Assembly: GCF_014193845.1 (NCBI RefSeq)
Contig: NZ_JACHZX010000008.1
Coordinates: 1 to 64,000, forward strand
DNA length: 64,000 nucleotides
From: Sphingomonas sp. BK345
GTDB taxonomy: Bacteria; Pseudomonadota; Alphaproteobacteria; Sphingomonadales; Sphingomonadaceae
Direction of reading: 5' to 3'
Below, in pieces: positions 42,445 through 50,631 of the stretch. The position numbers and the translations under genes were made by a program. The notes below the pieces were generated by a model. It was not told the DNA's origin. It saw only the letters and a list, made by a program, of their open reading frames with translations, and searched no databases. Numbering within the stretch: the first letter of the stretch is position 1; every line of letters starts with the position of its first letter.

Positions 42445-43629
42445 TTATTCCACCGCCTTCCACAGCGCGCCGGGCTTGGGCAGGAGGAAGTGGCTGAACG
42501 GCAGGATGGCCGCGCCGACCGCGGGCGCGTCCTCGGACAAGGCGGCGCGCTCGACCGGCGCCACCGCAGGCGCGTCGGTGATCTCGCCGAGCAGCGCGTT
42601 GACCCGCTCGGCGAGCGACTCGACCAGCGCCGCCGGCAACCGGCCCCCGATCAACACCGCGGCGGGGTCGATCAGGCAGCTGATCGCGTCGAGCGGGGTG
42701 CACAGCTGCCGCGCCGCGCGGTCGAGCCAGGCGTCGACGCTGGCGCTCGCGGCGTCGCTCGCGTCGGGCGCGAGCGCGGCGGCGATGGCGACGCCGTCGC
42801 GCGCGAGATGCTCCTGCAGCCCGGAGCGCGACACCAGCTTCTGCACCTGCTCGCGCGTGCCGCCCTCGCCCGGCGCGAGCATGAAGCCGAGCTCACCGCT
42901 GCGCCCGTGCGCGCCGCGCGCGTAGACGCCGTCGCTCACCACGCCCCCGCCGAGCCCCGAGGAGATCAGGATATAGAAGAAGTTGCTCAGCCGCTGCCCG
43001 CGCCCGAGCTGCATCTCGCCGGTCGCCGCGGCCGCGGCGTCATTCTCGACGAACACCGGCAGCGCGAGCGGCTCGGCGAACAGCGCCGCCATGTCGACCC
43101 GCTCCCAGGCGTCATAGGCGGCGGGCCGGCCCGGCAGGTCGACCGAGCCAAGATCGTCGGGCACCGCGACGCCGAGCCCGACCAGCTTGGCCGGATCGAC
43201 CCCGGCGCCGCGCAGCATCGGCTTGATCGAGCGGCGATAGAAAGCGCGCACGTCGTCGGGCAGCGCAAAATCGACCTCCTCCGACCGGCGGGCGAGCGTC
43301 TCTCCGGCGAAATCGACCAGCACGAGCGTGATATGATCGCGGTCGACGTTGACCCCGATCGAGTAGCAGGCGTCGCGTTTGACCTCGAGCTTGGTCGGCG
43401 GCTGGCCGCGGCCGCCGCGGCGCTGCCCCGCCTCCTGGATCAGCCCGTCCTGGAGCAGTCGCCGCGTGATATTGGCGATCGCGGGTCCGGTCAGCCCGGT
43501 GATCTGCGCCAGCTCGACCCGCGTCAGCGAGCCACCGACTCGGATCGCGTGGAGCGTCACCCGTTGGTTGTGATCGGCGGCGCGCTCGAGGTTGGTGCCC
43601 GAGAGGCGCGGCGCTGCACCCCCGCTCAC
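42445..43629 (-). CDS. ROK-family transcriptional regulator (NagC/XylR type)
   Basis: A 394-residue protein. It has an N-terminal winged-helix DNA-binding domain (GGSLTRVELAQITGLTGPAIANITRRLLQDGLI) and a C-terminal ROK sugar-kinase-like domain (SIGVNVDRDHITLVLVDF, VENDAAAAATGE, GGGVVSDGVYARGAHGRSGELG). The zinc-cysteine motif normal for catalytic ROK kinases is not clear. The likely inducer is a mannose derivative. It sits just upstream of the receptor operon and divergent from the kinase-GH92 pair, a place from which both can be controlled. Confidence 0.88.
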   Translation of the reverse strand: MSGGAAPRLSGTNLERAADHNQRVTLHAIRVGGSLTRVELAQITGLTGPAIANITRRLLQDGLIQEAGQRRGGRGQPPTKLEVKRDACYSIGVNVDRDHITLVLVDFAGETLARRSEEVDFALPDDVRAFYRRSIKPMLRGAGVDPAKLVGLGVAVPDDLGSVDLPGRPAAYDAWERVDMAALFAEPLALPVFVENDAAAAATGEMQLGRGQRLSNFFYILISSGLGGGVVSDGVYARGAHGRSGELGFMLAPGEGGTREQVQKLVSRSGLQEHLARDGVAIAAALAPDASDAASASVDAWLDRAARQLCTPLDAISCLIDPAAVLIGGRLPAALVESLAERVNALLGEITDAPAVAPVERAALSEDAPAVGAAILPFSHFLLPKPGALWKAVE

Positions 43630-43756
43630 GCCGCCCGCCCCGTGGTCTCCCGCCCCGCCGCCGATCGTCGCATCCTGTCGTCCCCTGAACTGTTATCGCT
43701 CCCGTTCCAGCGCCTTTCGCCCAGCACCGCAAGCAAGAACAGCCGCCACGTCGAAT

Positions 43757-43783
43757 TTGAATTATGCAATTTGGTGTTCTAAA
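43757..43783 (+). promoter_or_regulatory. Promoter region of ROK kinase with CAATTTG word
   Basis: The only AT-rich patch between the divergent ROK genes. It contains TTGAAT (43757-43762), CAATTTG (43767-43773, the inverse of CAAATTG seen at two other promoters of the locus) and a TCTAAA (43778-43783) as possible -10. Spacing is short (15), so exact promoter elements are uncertain. Confidence 0.4.
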
Positions 43784-43848
43784 CGCCTTTGTTCAGGATC
43801 AACGCGCGGCCTTCACGCGCGGCGGTGCAAGGGACGGGGGAGAGGGCG

Positions 43849-44802
43849 ATGCGATATCAGGCGGACGGGCCGGCGGCACGCGCGCTGCTCGCTGGGGTGG
43901 AGCTGGGCGGCACCAAATGCGTCGCGACGCTGGCGCATTCGCCCGACGCGATGCTCGACCAGGTGACGCTGCCGACGCTTGCCCCCGACGAGACGCTGCC
44001 GGCGCTTGCCGCGGTGCTGGCGGGCTGGCGCGAGCGTCACGGCCTCGCCGCGGTAGGCATCGCCTCCTTCGGGCCGGTATGCCTCGATCGCGCCTCGCCG
44101 CGGTACGGCCATGTGCTCGCGACGAACAAGCCGGGATGGCGCGACGCCGACGTGCTCGGCACGGTCGCCGCCCCGCTGGGCCTCCCGACCGGGTTCGACA
44201 CCGACGTCAACGGCGCGGCGCTCGCCGAGATGCGCTGGGGCGCGGGCCGCGGGCTCGACGATTTCGCCTATGTCACCGTCGGCACGGGCGTCGGTGTCGG
44301 GCTGGTGGTGCACGGCCGGCCGACGCGCGGGCTCGGCCACAGCGAGATCGGCCATATCCGTGTCCCCCGCGCGCGCGGCGACGACGCGCCGAGTGCCTGC
44401 CGCTACCACGACGATTGCGTCGAGGGGCTCGCCTCGGGCAGCGCGCTGCGGCTGCGGCTCGGCGACCGCGACGTCGCGACGGTCGGACCGGACGACCCGG
44501 TGTGGGAGCCCATCGTCGACGTGCTCGCGGCGATGTGCCACGCGCTGGTGGGCAGCACCGGACCGCTGCGGATCGCGATCGGGGGCGGCATGCCGGTCAA
44601 GCAGCCGCACCTGCTGCCGCGCATCGCGGCGCGGCTCGAGGCCAGTTTGGCGGGCTATATGGAGCTCCCCGAGGACGGCTATATCGTCCCGCCCGCGCTC
44701 GGCGACCGCGCCGGTCCGCTCGGCGCGATCGCGCTCGCGGCCGACGCGCTGGAGGAAGCGGCCGACGTCGCCGCGCGGATCGAGGCGGAGGCGATGCTGT
44801 GA
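43849..44802 (+). CDS. ROK-family sugar kinase (fructo-/mannokinase type)
   Basis: A 317-residue kinase. It shows the N-terminal phosphate loop GVELGGTKCVATLA, the second nucleotide loop VTVGTGVGVGLVVHG, GLGHSEIGHI, and the zinc motif CRYHDDCVEGLASGSAL typical of fructokinase/mannokinase members such as YdhR/GmuE relatives. It would phosphorylate mannose (or fructose) released by the glycosidases. A GGGGGAGAGG precedes the ATG. Its stop overlaps the GTG of the following GH92 gene by four bases. Confidence 0.9.
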   Translation: MRYQADGPAARALLAGVELGGTKCVATLAHSPDAMLDQVTLPTLAPDETLPALAAVLAGWRERHGLAAVGIASFGPVCLDRASPRYGHVLATNKPGWRDADVLGTVAAPLGLPTGFDTDVNGAALAEMRWGAGRGLDDFAYVTVGTGVGVGLVVHGRPTRGLGHSEIGHIRVPRARGDDAPSACRYHDDCVEGLASGSALRLRLGDRDVATVGPDDPVWEPIVDVLAAMCHALVGSTGPLRIAIGGGMPVKQPHLLPRIAARLEASLAGYMELPEDGYIVPPALGDRAGPLGAIALAADALEEAADVAARIEAEAML

Positions 44803-47165
44803 GCCGGGCCGCGCGCCCTCGCCCGTTCCGCCATCGCCTTGCCGCCGGGAGCGCCGCGCTCGCGCTGCTCGGCGCTCCCGCGCTCGGGCAGCAGGCCTCC
44901 TCACCTGCCAGCACGACCGCCCCGGCGCGCACGATCAACGCGGTCGACCCGTTCATCGGCACCGGCGGCGAGGGCCACACCTTCCCCGGCGCGGTGGCGC
45001 CGTTCGGCATGGTGCAGCTGTCGCCCGACACCGACACCAGCTGCGTCATCCGCGAATGCTACGCGCACGCCGCCGGCTATCGCCACGACGATCCGACGAT
45101 CGAAGGCTTCAGCCACACGCACTTCTCGGGCGCGGGCCATTCCGATCTCGGCGACGTGCTGGTCATGCCGGTCAGCGGCGACGCGGTGGCGATGGACCCG
45201 GGCACGCCCGCCGCGCCGGGCTACCGCTCGCGCTTCGACCATGCCAGCGAGGTGGCGCGCCCCGGCTATTACGCGGTGACGCTCGCGGCACCGCAGGTGC
45301 GCGCCGAGATGACCGCCGGCACGCGCGTCGGCGTGCACCGCTATACCTTCCCCGCGGGCAAGGCGGCGCACCTCGTGCTCGACCTGCGCCGCTCGCTCTA
45401 CAACTACCCGGGCAAGGTACTGTGGTCGGGGCTCCACCTGCGCGGCGACGGCACGCTGACCGGCTTCCGCGAGACGCGCGGCTGGGCGCCGGGACGCAAG
45501 CTGTTCTTCGCGATGCGCTTCTCGGCGCCGCTCACCGGCCACGCCTTGGTCGATCGCGACGGCGACGTCCCCTACAAGGGTTTCCAGGCCCCCGGCCGCG
45601 GCAGCGACGTGCTCGCCGAGAAGCTCGGCAAGCAGCTCGAGGCGCGGCTCGACTTCGGCGCGCTCGACCGCCCGCTCGAGGTCCGCGTCGCGCTGTCGGG
45701 GGTGGACGAGGCCGGCGCCGTCGCCAACCTCGAAGCGGAATCGGGCGACTTCGACGCGGTGCAGGCGCGCACCCGCGCCGCCTGGGACGCGGCGCTCGGC
45801 GCGGTTGAGTTCGAGGCGCCCGCGCCGACCCGGACGATCGTTGCCACCGCGCTCTACCACAGCCTAATCGCGCCGAGTGTGTGGAGCGACGCCGACGGGC
45901 GCTACCGCGGCCCCGACGATCAGGTGCATCGCGCCGAGGGCTATACCTTCCGCTCTACCTTCTCGCTGTGGGATACGTTTCGCGCCGAGCACCCGTTGCT
46001 GACGCTGGTGCAGCCGGCGCAGACCACCAACGACGTGGTGCGCTCGCTGGTCGACAGCCAGCGCTACAGCCCACACGGCATCCTGCCGGTGTGGCAGTTC
46101 GCCGGGCGCGAGACCTGGACGATGATCGGCTATCACGCCGTGCCGGTGATCGCCGACGCCTATCTGAAGGGCTTCCGCGGCTTCGACGCGAATGCCGCGC
46201 TCGACGCCATGGTCGCCAGCGCGGACTATGCCCCGTACGGCGGGCTCGGCGATTACATGAAGCTCGGCTATGTGCCGATCGATCGCGAGCCCGAGGCGGC
46301 GTCGAAGACGGTCGAATATGCCTATGACGACTGGACGATCGGGCGGATGGCGCGCGCGCTCGGCCGCACCGACGTGGCGCAGCGTTTCGAGCTACGCGCG
46401 ACCAACTGGCGCAACAGCTTCGACGTGAGGACCGGCTGGCTCCGCGCGCGCAAGAGCGACGGCAGCTATCGCACGCCGTTCGATCCCACCGCGATCAACT
46501 ACGGCTCTGACTACACCGAGGGCAATGCCTGGCAGTACAGCTGGTTCATGCCGCAGGACCAGGCCGGGCTGTTCCGGCTGCTGGGCGGCGACCGCAAGGC
46601 CATCGCCAAACTCGACGCGATGTTCGACTATGACAATTCCAAGCTGGACTACAGCCATGCCGAGGACATCGCCGGCCTGATCGGCCAGTACATCCATGGC
46701 AACGAGCCGAGCCACCACGTCGCCTATCTCTACACGTACGCCGGCGCGCCGTGGCGCACGCAGGAGCGACTTAAGCAGATCGTCGAGACGCAATATCACG
46801 CGAGTCCTGAGGGCTTGAGCGGGAACGACGATCTCGGCCAGATGTCGGCCTGGCTGGTGTTCACCGCGCTCGGCTTCTACCCCGTCGCGCCGGGCAGCAA
46901 CCAATATGTGATCGGCCGCCCGTTCGTCGCGCGCGCGACGCTGCGGCTGCCCGACGGCAAGCGCTTCACGGTGGTCGCGGACGGCCTGTCGGACGCGAAC
47001 CGCTACGTCGGCGCGGTGGCACTCAACGGCAAGCCGCTGATGCGCAGCTGGATCGCGGACGAGGAACTGCGCGCCGGCGGGGAACTGCGCTTCACCATGA
47101 CGGCGCGGCCCAACAAGGCGTGGGGTGCAGGACGCGCGGCGCGGCCGTTCTCGACGACGCGCTGA
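44799..47165 (+). CDS. GH92-family alpha-mannosidase D, Glu-type
   Basis: A 788-residue exported protein with signal FRHRLAAGSAALALLGAPALGQ. It has FIGTGGEGHTFPGAVAPFGMVQ, FSHTHFSGAGHSDLGDVLVMP, SLWDTFRAEHPLL, the acid motif HGNEPSHHVAYLYTYAG (Glu636) and the base loop GNDDLGQMSAWLVFTALGFYP. All fit the active exo-alpha-mannosidase consensus, more closely than the other three copies. The GTG start is coupled to the sugar-kinase stop (GTGA). An open frame continues far upstream in the kinase but is a shadow frame. Confidence 0.92.
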   Translation: MSRAARPRPFRHRLAAGSAALALLGAPALGQQASSPASTTAPARTINAVDPFIGTGGEGHTFPGAVAPFGMVQLSPDTDTSCVIRECYAHAAGYRHDDPTIEGFSHTHFSGAGHSDLGDVLVMPVSGDAVAMDPGTPAAPGYRSRFDHASEVARPGYYAVTLAAPQVRAEMTAGTRVGVHRYTFPAGKAAHLVLDLRRSLYNYPGKVLWSGLHLRGDGTLTGFRETRGWAPGRKLFFAMRFSAPLTGHALVDRDGDVPYKGFQAPGRGSDVLAEKLGKQLEARLDFGALDRPLEVRVALSGVDEAGAVANLEAESGDFDAVQARTRAAWDAALGAVEFEAPAPTRTIVATALYHSLIAPSVWSDADGRYRGPDDQVHRAEGYTFRSTFSLWDTFRAEHPLLTLVQPAQTTNDVVRSLVDSQRYSPHGILPVWQFAGRETWTMIGYHAVPVIADAYLKGFRGFDANAALDAMVASADYAPYGGLGDYMKLGYVPIDREPEAASKTVEYAYDDWTIGRMARALGRTDVAQRFELRATNWRNSFDVRTGWLRARKSDGSYRTPFDPTAINYGSDYTEGNAWQYSWFMPQDQAGLFRLLGGDRKAIAKLDAMFDYDNSKLDYSHAEDIAGLIGQYIHGNEPSHHVAYLYTYAGAPWRTQERLKQIVETQYHASPEGLSGNDDLGQMSAWLVFTALGFYPVAPGSNQYVIGRPFVARATLRLPDGKRFTVVADGLSDANRYVGAVALNGKPLMRSWIADEELRAGGELRFTMTARPNKAWGAGRAARPFSTTR

Positions 47166-47534
47166 ACGGGCGCTCCCAACCCCGTTATCCCGGCTATGAG
47201 CCGGAATCCATGGTGCCGCGTACATGATCGCCCGTTGAGGCGCGCGGGCAGATGCATCCCGGCTCAAACATGTCCTGAGCGACGCTGCAGGCGGCGTCGA
47301 AGGGGCCGGGATGTCGGTGAGGGTGAGCGATGATACCTGGAGCATCGCACTGACGACCGGCCGGGTTCCGCTGATGGCTGATGCACCTATGCGGACCGGT
47401 GCTCCCGCGCACGCGGAGGTCCAGAGCGACAGGCGGTGACGTTAAAGACCCTGGGCTATGGCGTTCGCCGGAGCACGCGGACGATCCGGACGAAATGGGC
47501 CAGGCTCCGAGCTGCCGTCGTCGCCGGGCCCCTC
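47166..47534. other. Non-coding gap between convergent genes
   Basis: These 369 bases carry no gene that I can support. A short hairpin CCGGCT-ATG-AGCCGG at 47190-47204 lies 25 bases after the GH92 stop and may end its transcript. A second small hairpin (GCGATG...CATCGC, near 47326) is also present. Confidence 0.6.
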
Positions 47535-47960
47535 TCAGCGGCGCTCGGGCCGGCGCAGCCGCGCGCTGCTGATGCTGGCGAGCAGCAGCTCATAATGGTC
47601 GTTGGTATAACCCGCGGCGAGGAAACCCTTCACCGCGCTCACCGGCACCGCGAAGCCCTGGTGCCAGGCATGCACCGCGAGCCGGCGCAGCGCCTCCAGC
47701 TTGGGATCGGCCAGCCGCGGGTTGGGCTGCTTGCCGAACAGCACGCCCATCGCCACCGCGATGCGGCCGGGCTCGCGCAGCGACGATAGGCGGTCGCGGC
47801 GGGCGAGCGACACCACCAGCCACTCGAGCGCGCTCAGCGCGGCGCGGTCGGCGGTGACCTCGGGCTCGGCGGTCGGTGCGACGGTGTCGGACGCGAGGTG
47901 GCGCTCGGCGGTGAGCGCGGCGGCACCGCCGATGGCGGACGTGAAATCGATGAAGGCCAT
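47535..47960 (-). CDS. Uncharacterised 141-residue protein
   Basis: I do not recognise this protein. It has a disordered Ala/Thr/Glu N-terminus (about residues 1-40) and a helical remainder (DRAALSALEWLVVSLARRDRL, PKLEALRRLAVHAWHQGFAVP, VKGFLAAGYTNDHYELLLASI). There is no signal or membrane segment. The ATG at 47960 has GGGGAG upstream. The long, palindrome-rich 5' region (48000-48244) and the TetR gene just upstream on the same strand suggest tight control. Confidence 0.75.
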   Translation of the reverse strand: MAFIDFTSAIGGAAALTAERHLASDTVAPTAEPEVTADRAALSALEWLVVSLARRDRLSSLREPGRIAVAMGVLFGKQPNPRLADPKLEALRRLAVHAWHQGFAVPVSAVKGFLAAGYTNDHYELLLASISSARLRRPERR

Positions 47961-48079
47961 GTCGTCTCTCCCCTTCGGAGTATGCGGGGCGCACGCCACC
48001 CGCCGGAGAACCGGGGCGAGAGCGCCGTGTCAGTCTAGAGCGAGGGTGCCGCGCGGTGGACGCGCCACCGCGCCGGCGA

Positions 48080-48115
48080 TCAGGTCGCTGGGTCGTGGGT
48101 GAGCGGTCGTGCCAT
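48080..48115 (-). CDS. Possible 11-codon leader peptide
   Basis: A minus-strand frame ATG...TGA encoding MARPLTHDPAT, with GGAGG eight to nine bases upstream. It is about 50 bases downstream of the predicted start of transcription and 120 bases before the 141-residue gene. The good ribosome site is the main support; no attenuator structure is evident. Confidence 0.25.
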   Translation of the reverse strand: MARPLTHDPAT

Positions 48116-48159
48116 CGCGGCGTCCCTCCGGTGAAGGTGCCGCCGGAGCGTCACCGCCG

Positions 48160-48202
48160 TTTCTATACTGTGTGGTATAGAAAGCCTTGCCGACAGCGTC
48201 AA
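48160..48202 (-). promoter_or_regulatory. Promoter with a 9-bp-arm palindrome over the -10
   Basis: On the minus strand, -35 TTGACG (48197-48202) and -10 TATACC (48174-48179) are exactly 17 bases apart. A perfect inverted repeat TTTCTATAC-N6-GTATAGAAA (48160-48183) covers the -10 and predicted start site, as a repressor operator would. It should drive the 141-residue gene. A further AGCGT-CA-ACGCT palindrome (48195-48206) covers the -35. Confidence 0.65.
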
Positions 48203-48211
48203 CGCTTTATG

Positions 48212-48223
48212 TACCGGTCGGTA
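48212..48223. promoter_or_regulatory. Candidate TetR operator, distal copy
   Basis: TACCGGTCGGTA matches 10 of 12 bases of TACCGGCCGTTA, the palindrome overlapping the start of the nearby TetR gene (48860-48875 read on the minus strand). It lies just upstream of the -35 of the 141-residue gene's promoter, and between AACGCT/AGCGTT arms followed by T6 on the plus strand. Confidence 0.55.
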
Positions 48224-48244
48224 GCGTTTTTTCTTACGAGCGGC

Positions 48245-48862
48245 TCAGCGGGTCGGCCACATGGCGAGGCTGGTGTCGACCACCTGCTCGAGTTCGGCGC
48301 GTGTCGCACCCGAGCCGGCCTGCACCGCCATGCCCTGCAAGATCGCGTACAGATATTGGCAGAGCGCCTGCGGCGTGATGTGCGCGGGAAACTCGCCGGC
48401 CTGCTGTGCCTGCTCGAACCGTTCGACCAGCGCCTTCTGCGACGAGGCGCGCCGCGCGATCACGTCGTCCTTGATCGACCGCTGCTCGTCGCCGCAGGCG
48501 GTGGCGTGGATCACGCCCATGCAGCCCTTGGGGCCGCCGCTGTTGCACTGCGCCTCGATCGCGCCGCGCATGAAATGCTCCGCCACGGCGCGCGCGGTCG
48601 GCTGGTTGAGCGCCTCGCGCGTGTAGGAGAGCTTCTCCGCCTCGTAGAGGTCGAGCGCCTTGTGGAACAGCGCTTCCTTGTTGCCGAAGGCGGCGTAGAG
48701 GCTGGGCTTGGTGATCCCCATCGCCGCGGTGAGGTCGGCCATGGAGGCGCCCTCATAGCCCTTGGTCCAGAAGACGCCGAGCGCCGCCGCGAGCGCCTGC
48801 TCGGTACAGAACTCGCGCGGACGGCCCTTGACGGCGGAACAGGCGGTGGCAGTGGATTCCAT
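48245..48862 (-). CDS. TetR-family transcriptional regulator
   Basis: A 205-residue repressor. The N-terminal helix-turn-helix domain reads ALAAALGVFWTKGYEGASMADLTAAMGITKPSLYAAFGNKEALF. The C-terminal ligand domain includes GGPKGCMGVIHATACGDEQ and several cysteines (CNSGG, GCMG, TACGD) that could sense oxidants or electrophiles. The ATG at 48862 was chosen; an ATG nine codons upstream is possible. A palindrome overlaps its own start codon, pointing to autoregulation. The 141-residue gene is a likely target. Confidence 0.9.
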   Translation of the reverse strand: MESTATACSAVKGRPREFCTEQALAAALGVFWTKGYEGASMADLTAAMGITKPSLYAAFGNKEALFHKALDLYEAEKLSYTREALNQPTARAVAEHFMRGAIEAQCNSGGPKGCMGVIHATACGDEQRSIKDDVIARRASSQKALVERFEQAQQAGEFPAHITPQALCQYLYAILQGMAVQAGSGATRAELEQVVDTSLAMWPTR

Positions 48863-48875
48863 AACGGCCGGTATG
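48860..48875. promoter_or_regulatory. Candidate TetR autoregulatory operator
   Basis: CATAACGGCCGGTATG is a palindrome with a single mismatched pair around CGGCCG, directly over the TetR start codon. A close relative occurs at 48212-48223. Confidence 0.55.
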
Positions 48876-49005
48876 TAATGCGCCGGCAACGCCGCGTCTA
48901 GGTCGGCGCGGCTCGGCTCGTCCCGTCGCGGCGCGCGGAGTGGTCGGCGGGCGAGAAGGTCAACCTCGTCTCACCCCTGCAAAGATAACGTTCGCCGCCG
49001 ATCGC

Positions 49006-50631
49006 TCAGCGATAGCGACCCATCGTCACCTTCAGCACCTGGGGGCGATCGACCAGGTTGATGCCGTAGTCCGTCTGGTCGCCGTTCCACACGCGCGACA
49101 TGACCCATCTGCCGTCCGTGAAGCCGCCCTCCTCGACTCGCACCACCATCCCCTCCCCGCTCGCGGCGGAGAAGGTGACTCGCGCGTGGTCGCCCACCAG
49201 CAGGAACTCGTCGTCGGAGAGCTGCGCCACGGCGACGCCGCCGACCGGCTCGTTCGCCCAGGGTGCGGGGTCGGCCTTGAGCCAGGTCCACTCGCGCATG
49301 CCGAACTGCCACTCGCCCCAGGTCGCCGCGATCTTCCAAGCGCCGAGCGTGGTGGAGACGACGGCCCCGTCGTCGGGCTTCGCCGCGCCCCAGGTCGGGC
49401 GCGAGGCCGCGATCCGCGCCCAGTCGCGCGCGATCGGCGCCAGGGTCCCATAGGGCAGCGCGATGGCGTCGAGCGTCACCGGGTCGAGCGACTTGGCGCC
49501 GAGCGGGAAGTTGAAATAGCCGGTCGCGTCCATGCCGAACGGCGCATAGCCGATCGCCCCCCGCCCCAGCGCGGCGTAGAAAAACCGCGCGAACTCGCGC
49601 GCGTTGCCGATCTCCGGCACCATCAGCGCATTGTCGGGCCGCGCGTATTTGTCGAGATATTGGACGACGTTGGCGCTCTTGCGGTCGTAGATATCGGGCG
49701 CGGCGAAGTCGATCGCGGGTGCCGCCGCCTTCCAGATGTCGAGCACGTCCTGCTGCGGCCCGCCGCTTGCGACGCCGTCGGGATCGGGCACGTTCGACGG
49801 CCCCGCCAGGGCCGCGTTGACGTACATCGGCAGCGGCTTGGCCTTCTTCCCGGCCGCGGCGATGGCGTTGACATAGGAGGCGACGTACCAGGTGTTGAAG
49901 GCGCGGTCGGCCTGCGCGCCGAACGCCTGCGCCCAGGTGCCGCGCTTGCCGGTGCGCTGCGCCAGCGCGGCCGGGATCGGCTGCGCGAACAAGCGGTTGC
50001 CTTCCGCGCCATAGTCGCGCGGGTTGCGATAGCTGCCCGTCTCATTCTCCGGCTGGACCATCACGACGGTGTGCTGCTGGTCGTTGTCGCGGAGATATTC
50101 CATCACCTTGACGAAGGCGCGCCGGTCCGCCGCCAGTGTCGCCTGCGAGAGCGGGGTGAGCACGCCGTGATCCTTGCCGTCGCGCGTCTTCATCCGCGGG
50201 AAGCGGCGGTTGTCGAGCTTGACCCAGTCGGGTGTGTAGCCCGGGCTGGTGTTCTTCCACGTGCCGAACCACAGCAGCACCACGCGCTTGTCGTGCGCGC
50301 GCGCCTGATCGAGCAGGGTCTGGAGGAAGGACAGGTCGAACTGCCCCTCGTGCGGCTCGACCTGCTGCCAGGCGATCGGGATCTCGATCGTGTTGGCGTG
50401 GATGCGGTCGAGCACCGGCCACACCTCGGGTAAGGCCGCGGCATAGTTGCTCGAGTTGTTGACCTGCGCGCCCAGCATCAGGAAGGGCGCGCCATCCACC
50501 AGCAGCGCGTGGCGCCCGTCCTGACTCACCAGCCGCGGCAGCGGCGCGGCCTGCGCGCTCGCCCCCGTCGCCGCCAGCGCGACCGCCCCTGCCGCCGCGA
50601 GCATCGCGGCGCGTCCCCACCGTCCGATCAT
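49006..50631 (-). CDS. GH35-like beta-galactosidase with DUF5597-type C-terminus
   Basis: A 541-residue exported enzyme (signal LAAAGAVALAATGASAQA). It has a TIM-barrel start LLVDGAPFLMLGAQVNNSSNY, the acid/base candidate Glu in MVQPENETGSY and the nucleophile candidate Glu in LMVPEIGNAREFARFFY, matching clan A beta-galactosidases (GH35/GH42). The C-terminal 150 residues form a beta-rich domain. Its ATG overlaps the GH74 stop by four bases. In a xyloglucan context it would remove galactosyl side chains; that is inference. Confidence 0.85.
   Translation of the reverse strand: MIGRWGRAAMLAAAGAVALAATGASAQAAPLPRLVSQDGRHALLVDGAPFLMLGAQVNNSSNYAAALPEVWPVLDRIHANTIEIPIAWQQVEPHEGQFDLSFLQTLLDQARAHDKRVVLLWFGTWKNTSPGYTPDWVKLDNRRFPRMKTRDGKDHGVLTPLSQATLAADRRAFVKVMEYLRDNDQQHTVVMVQPENETGSYRNPRDYGAEGNRLFAQPIPAALAQRTGKRGTWAQAFGAQADRAFNTWYVASYVNAIAAAGKKAKPLPMYVNAALAGPSNVPDPDGVASGGPQQDVLDIWKAAAPAIDFAAPDIYDRKSANVVQYLDKYARPDNALMVPEIGNAREFARFFYAALGRGAIGYAPFGMDATGYFNFPLGAKSLDPVTLDAIALPYGTLAPIARDWARIAASRPTWGAAKPDDGAVVSTTLGAWKIAATWGEWQFGMREWTWLKADPAPWANEPVGGVAVAQLSDDEFLLVGDHARVTFSAASGEGMVVRVEEGGFTDGRWVMSRVWNGDQTDYGINLVDRPQVLKVTMGRYR

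Noticed and set aside
43764..44798. An N-terminal extension of the fourth GH92 protein through the kinase gene
   Set aside because: The extension is out of frame with the ROK kinase and Arg/Ala-rich; a signal peptide begins at the GTG at 44799.
47166..47534. A degenerate gene or tRNA in the gap after the fourth GH92
   Set aside because: No cloverleaf, no recognisable protein fragment; only small hairpins.
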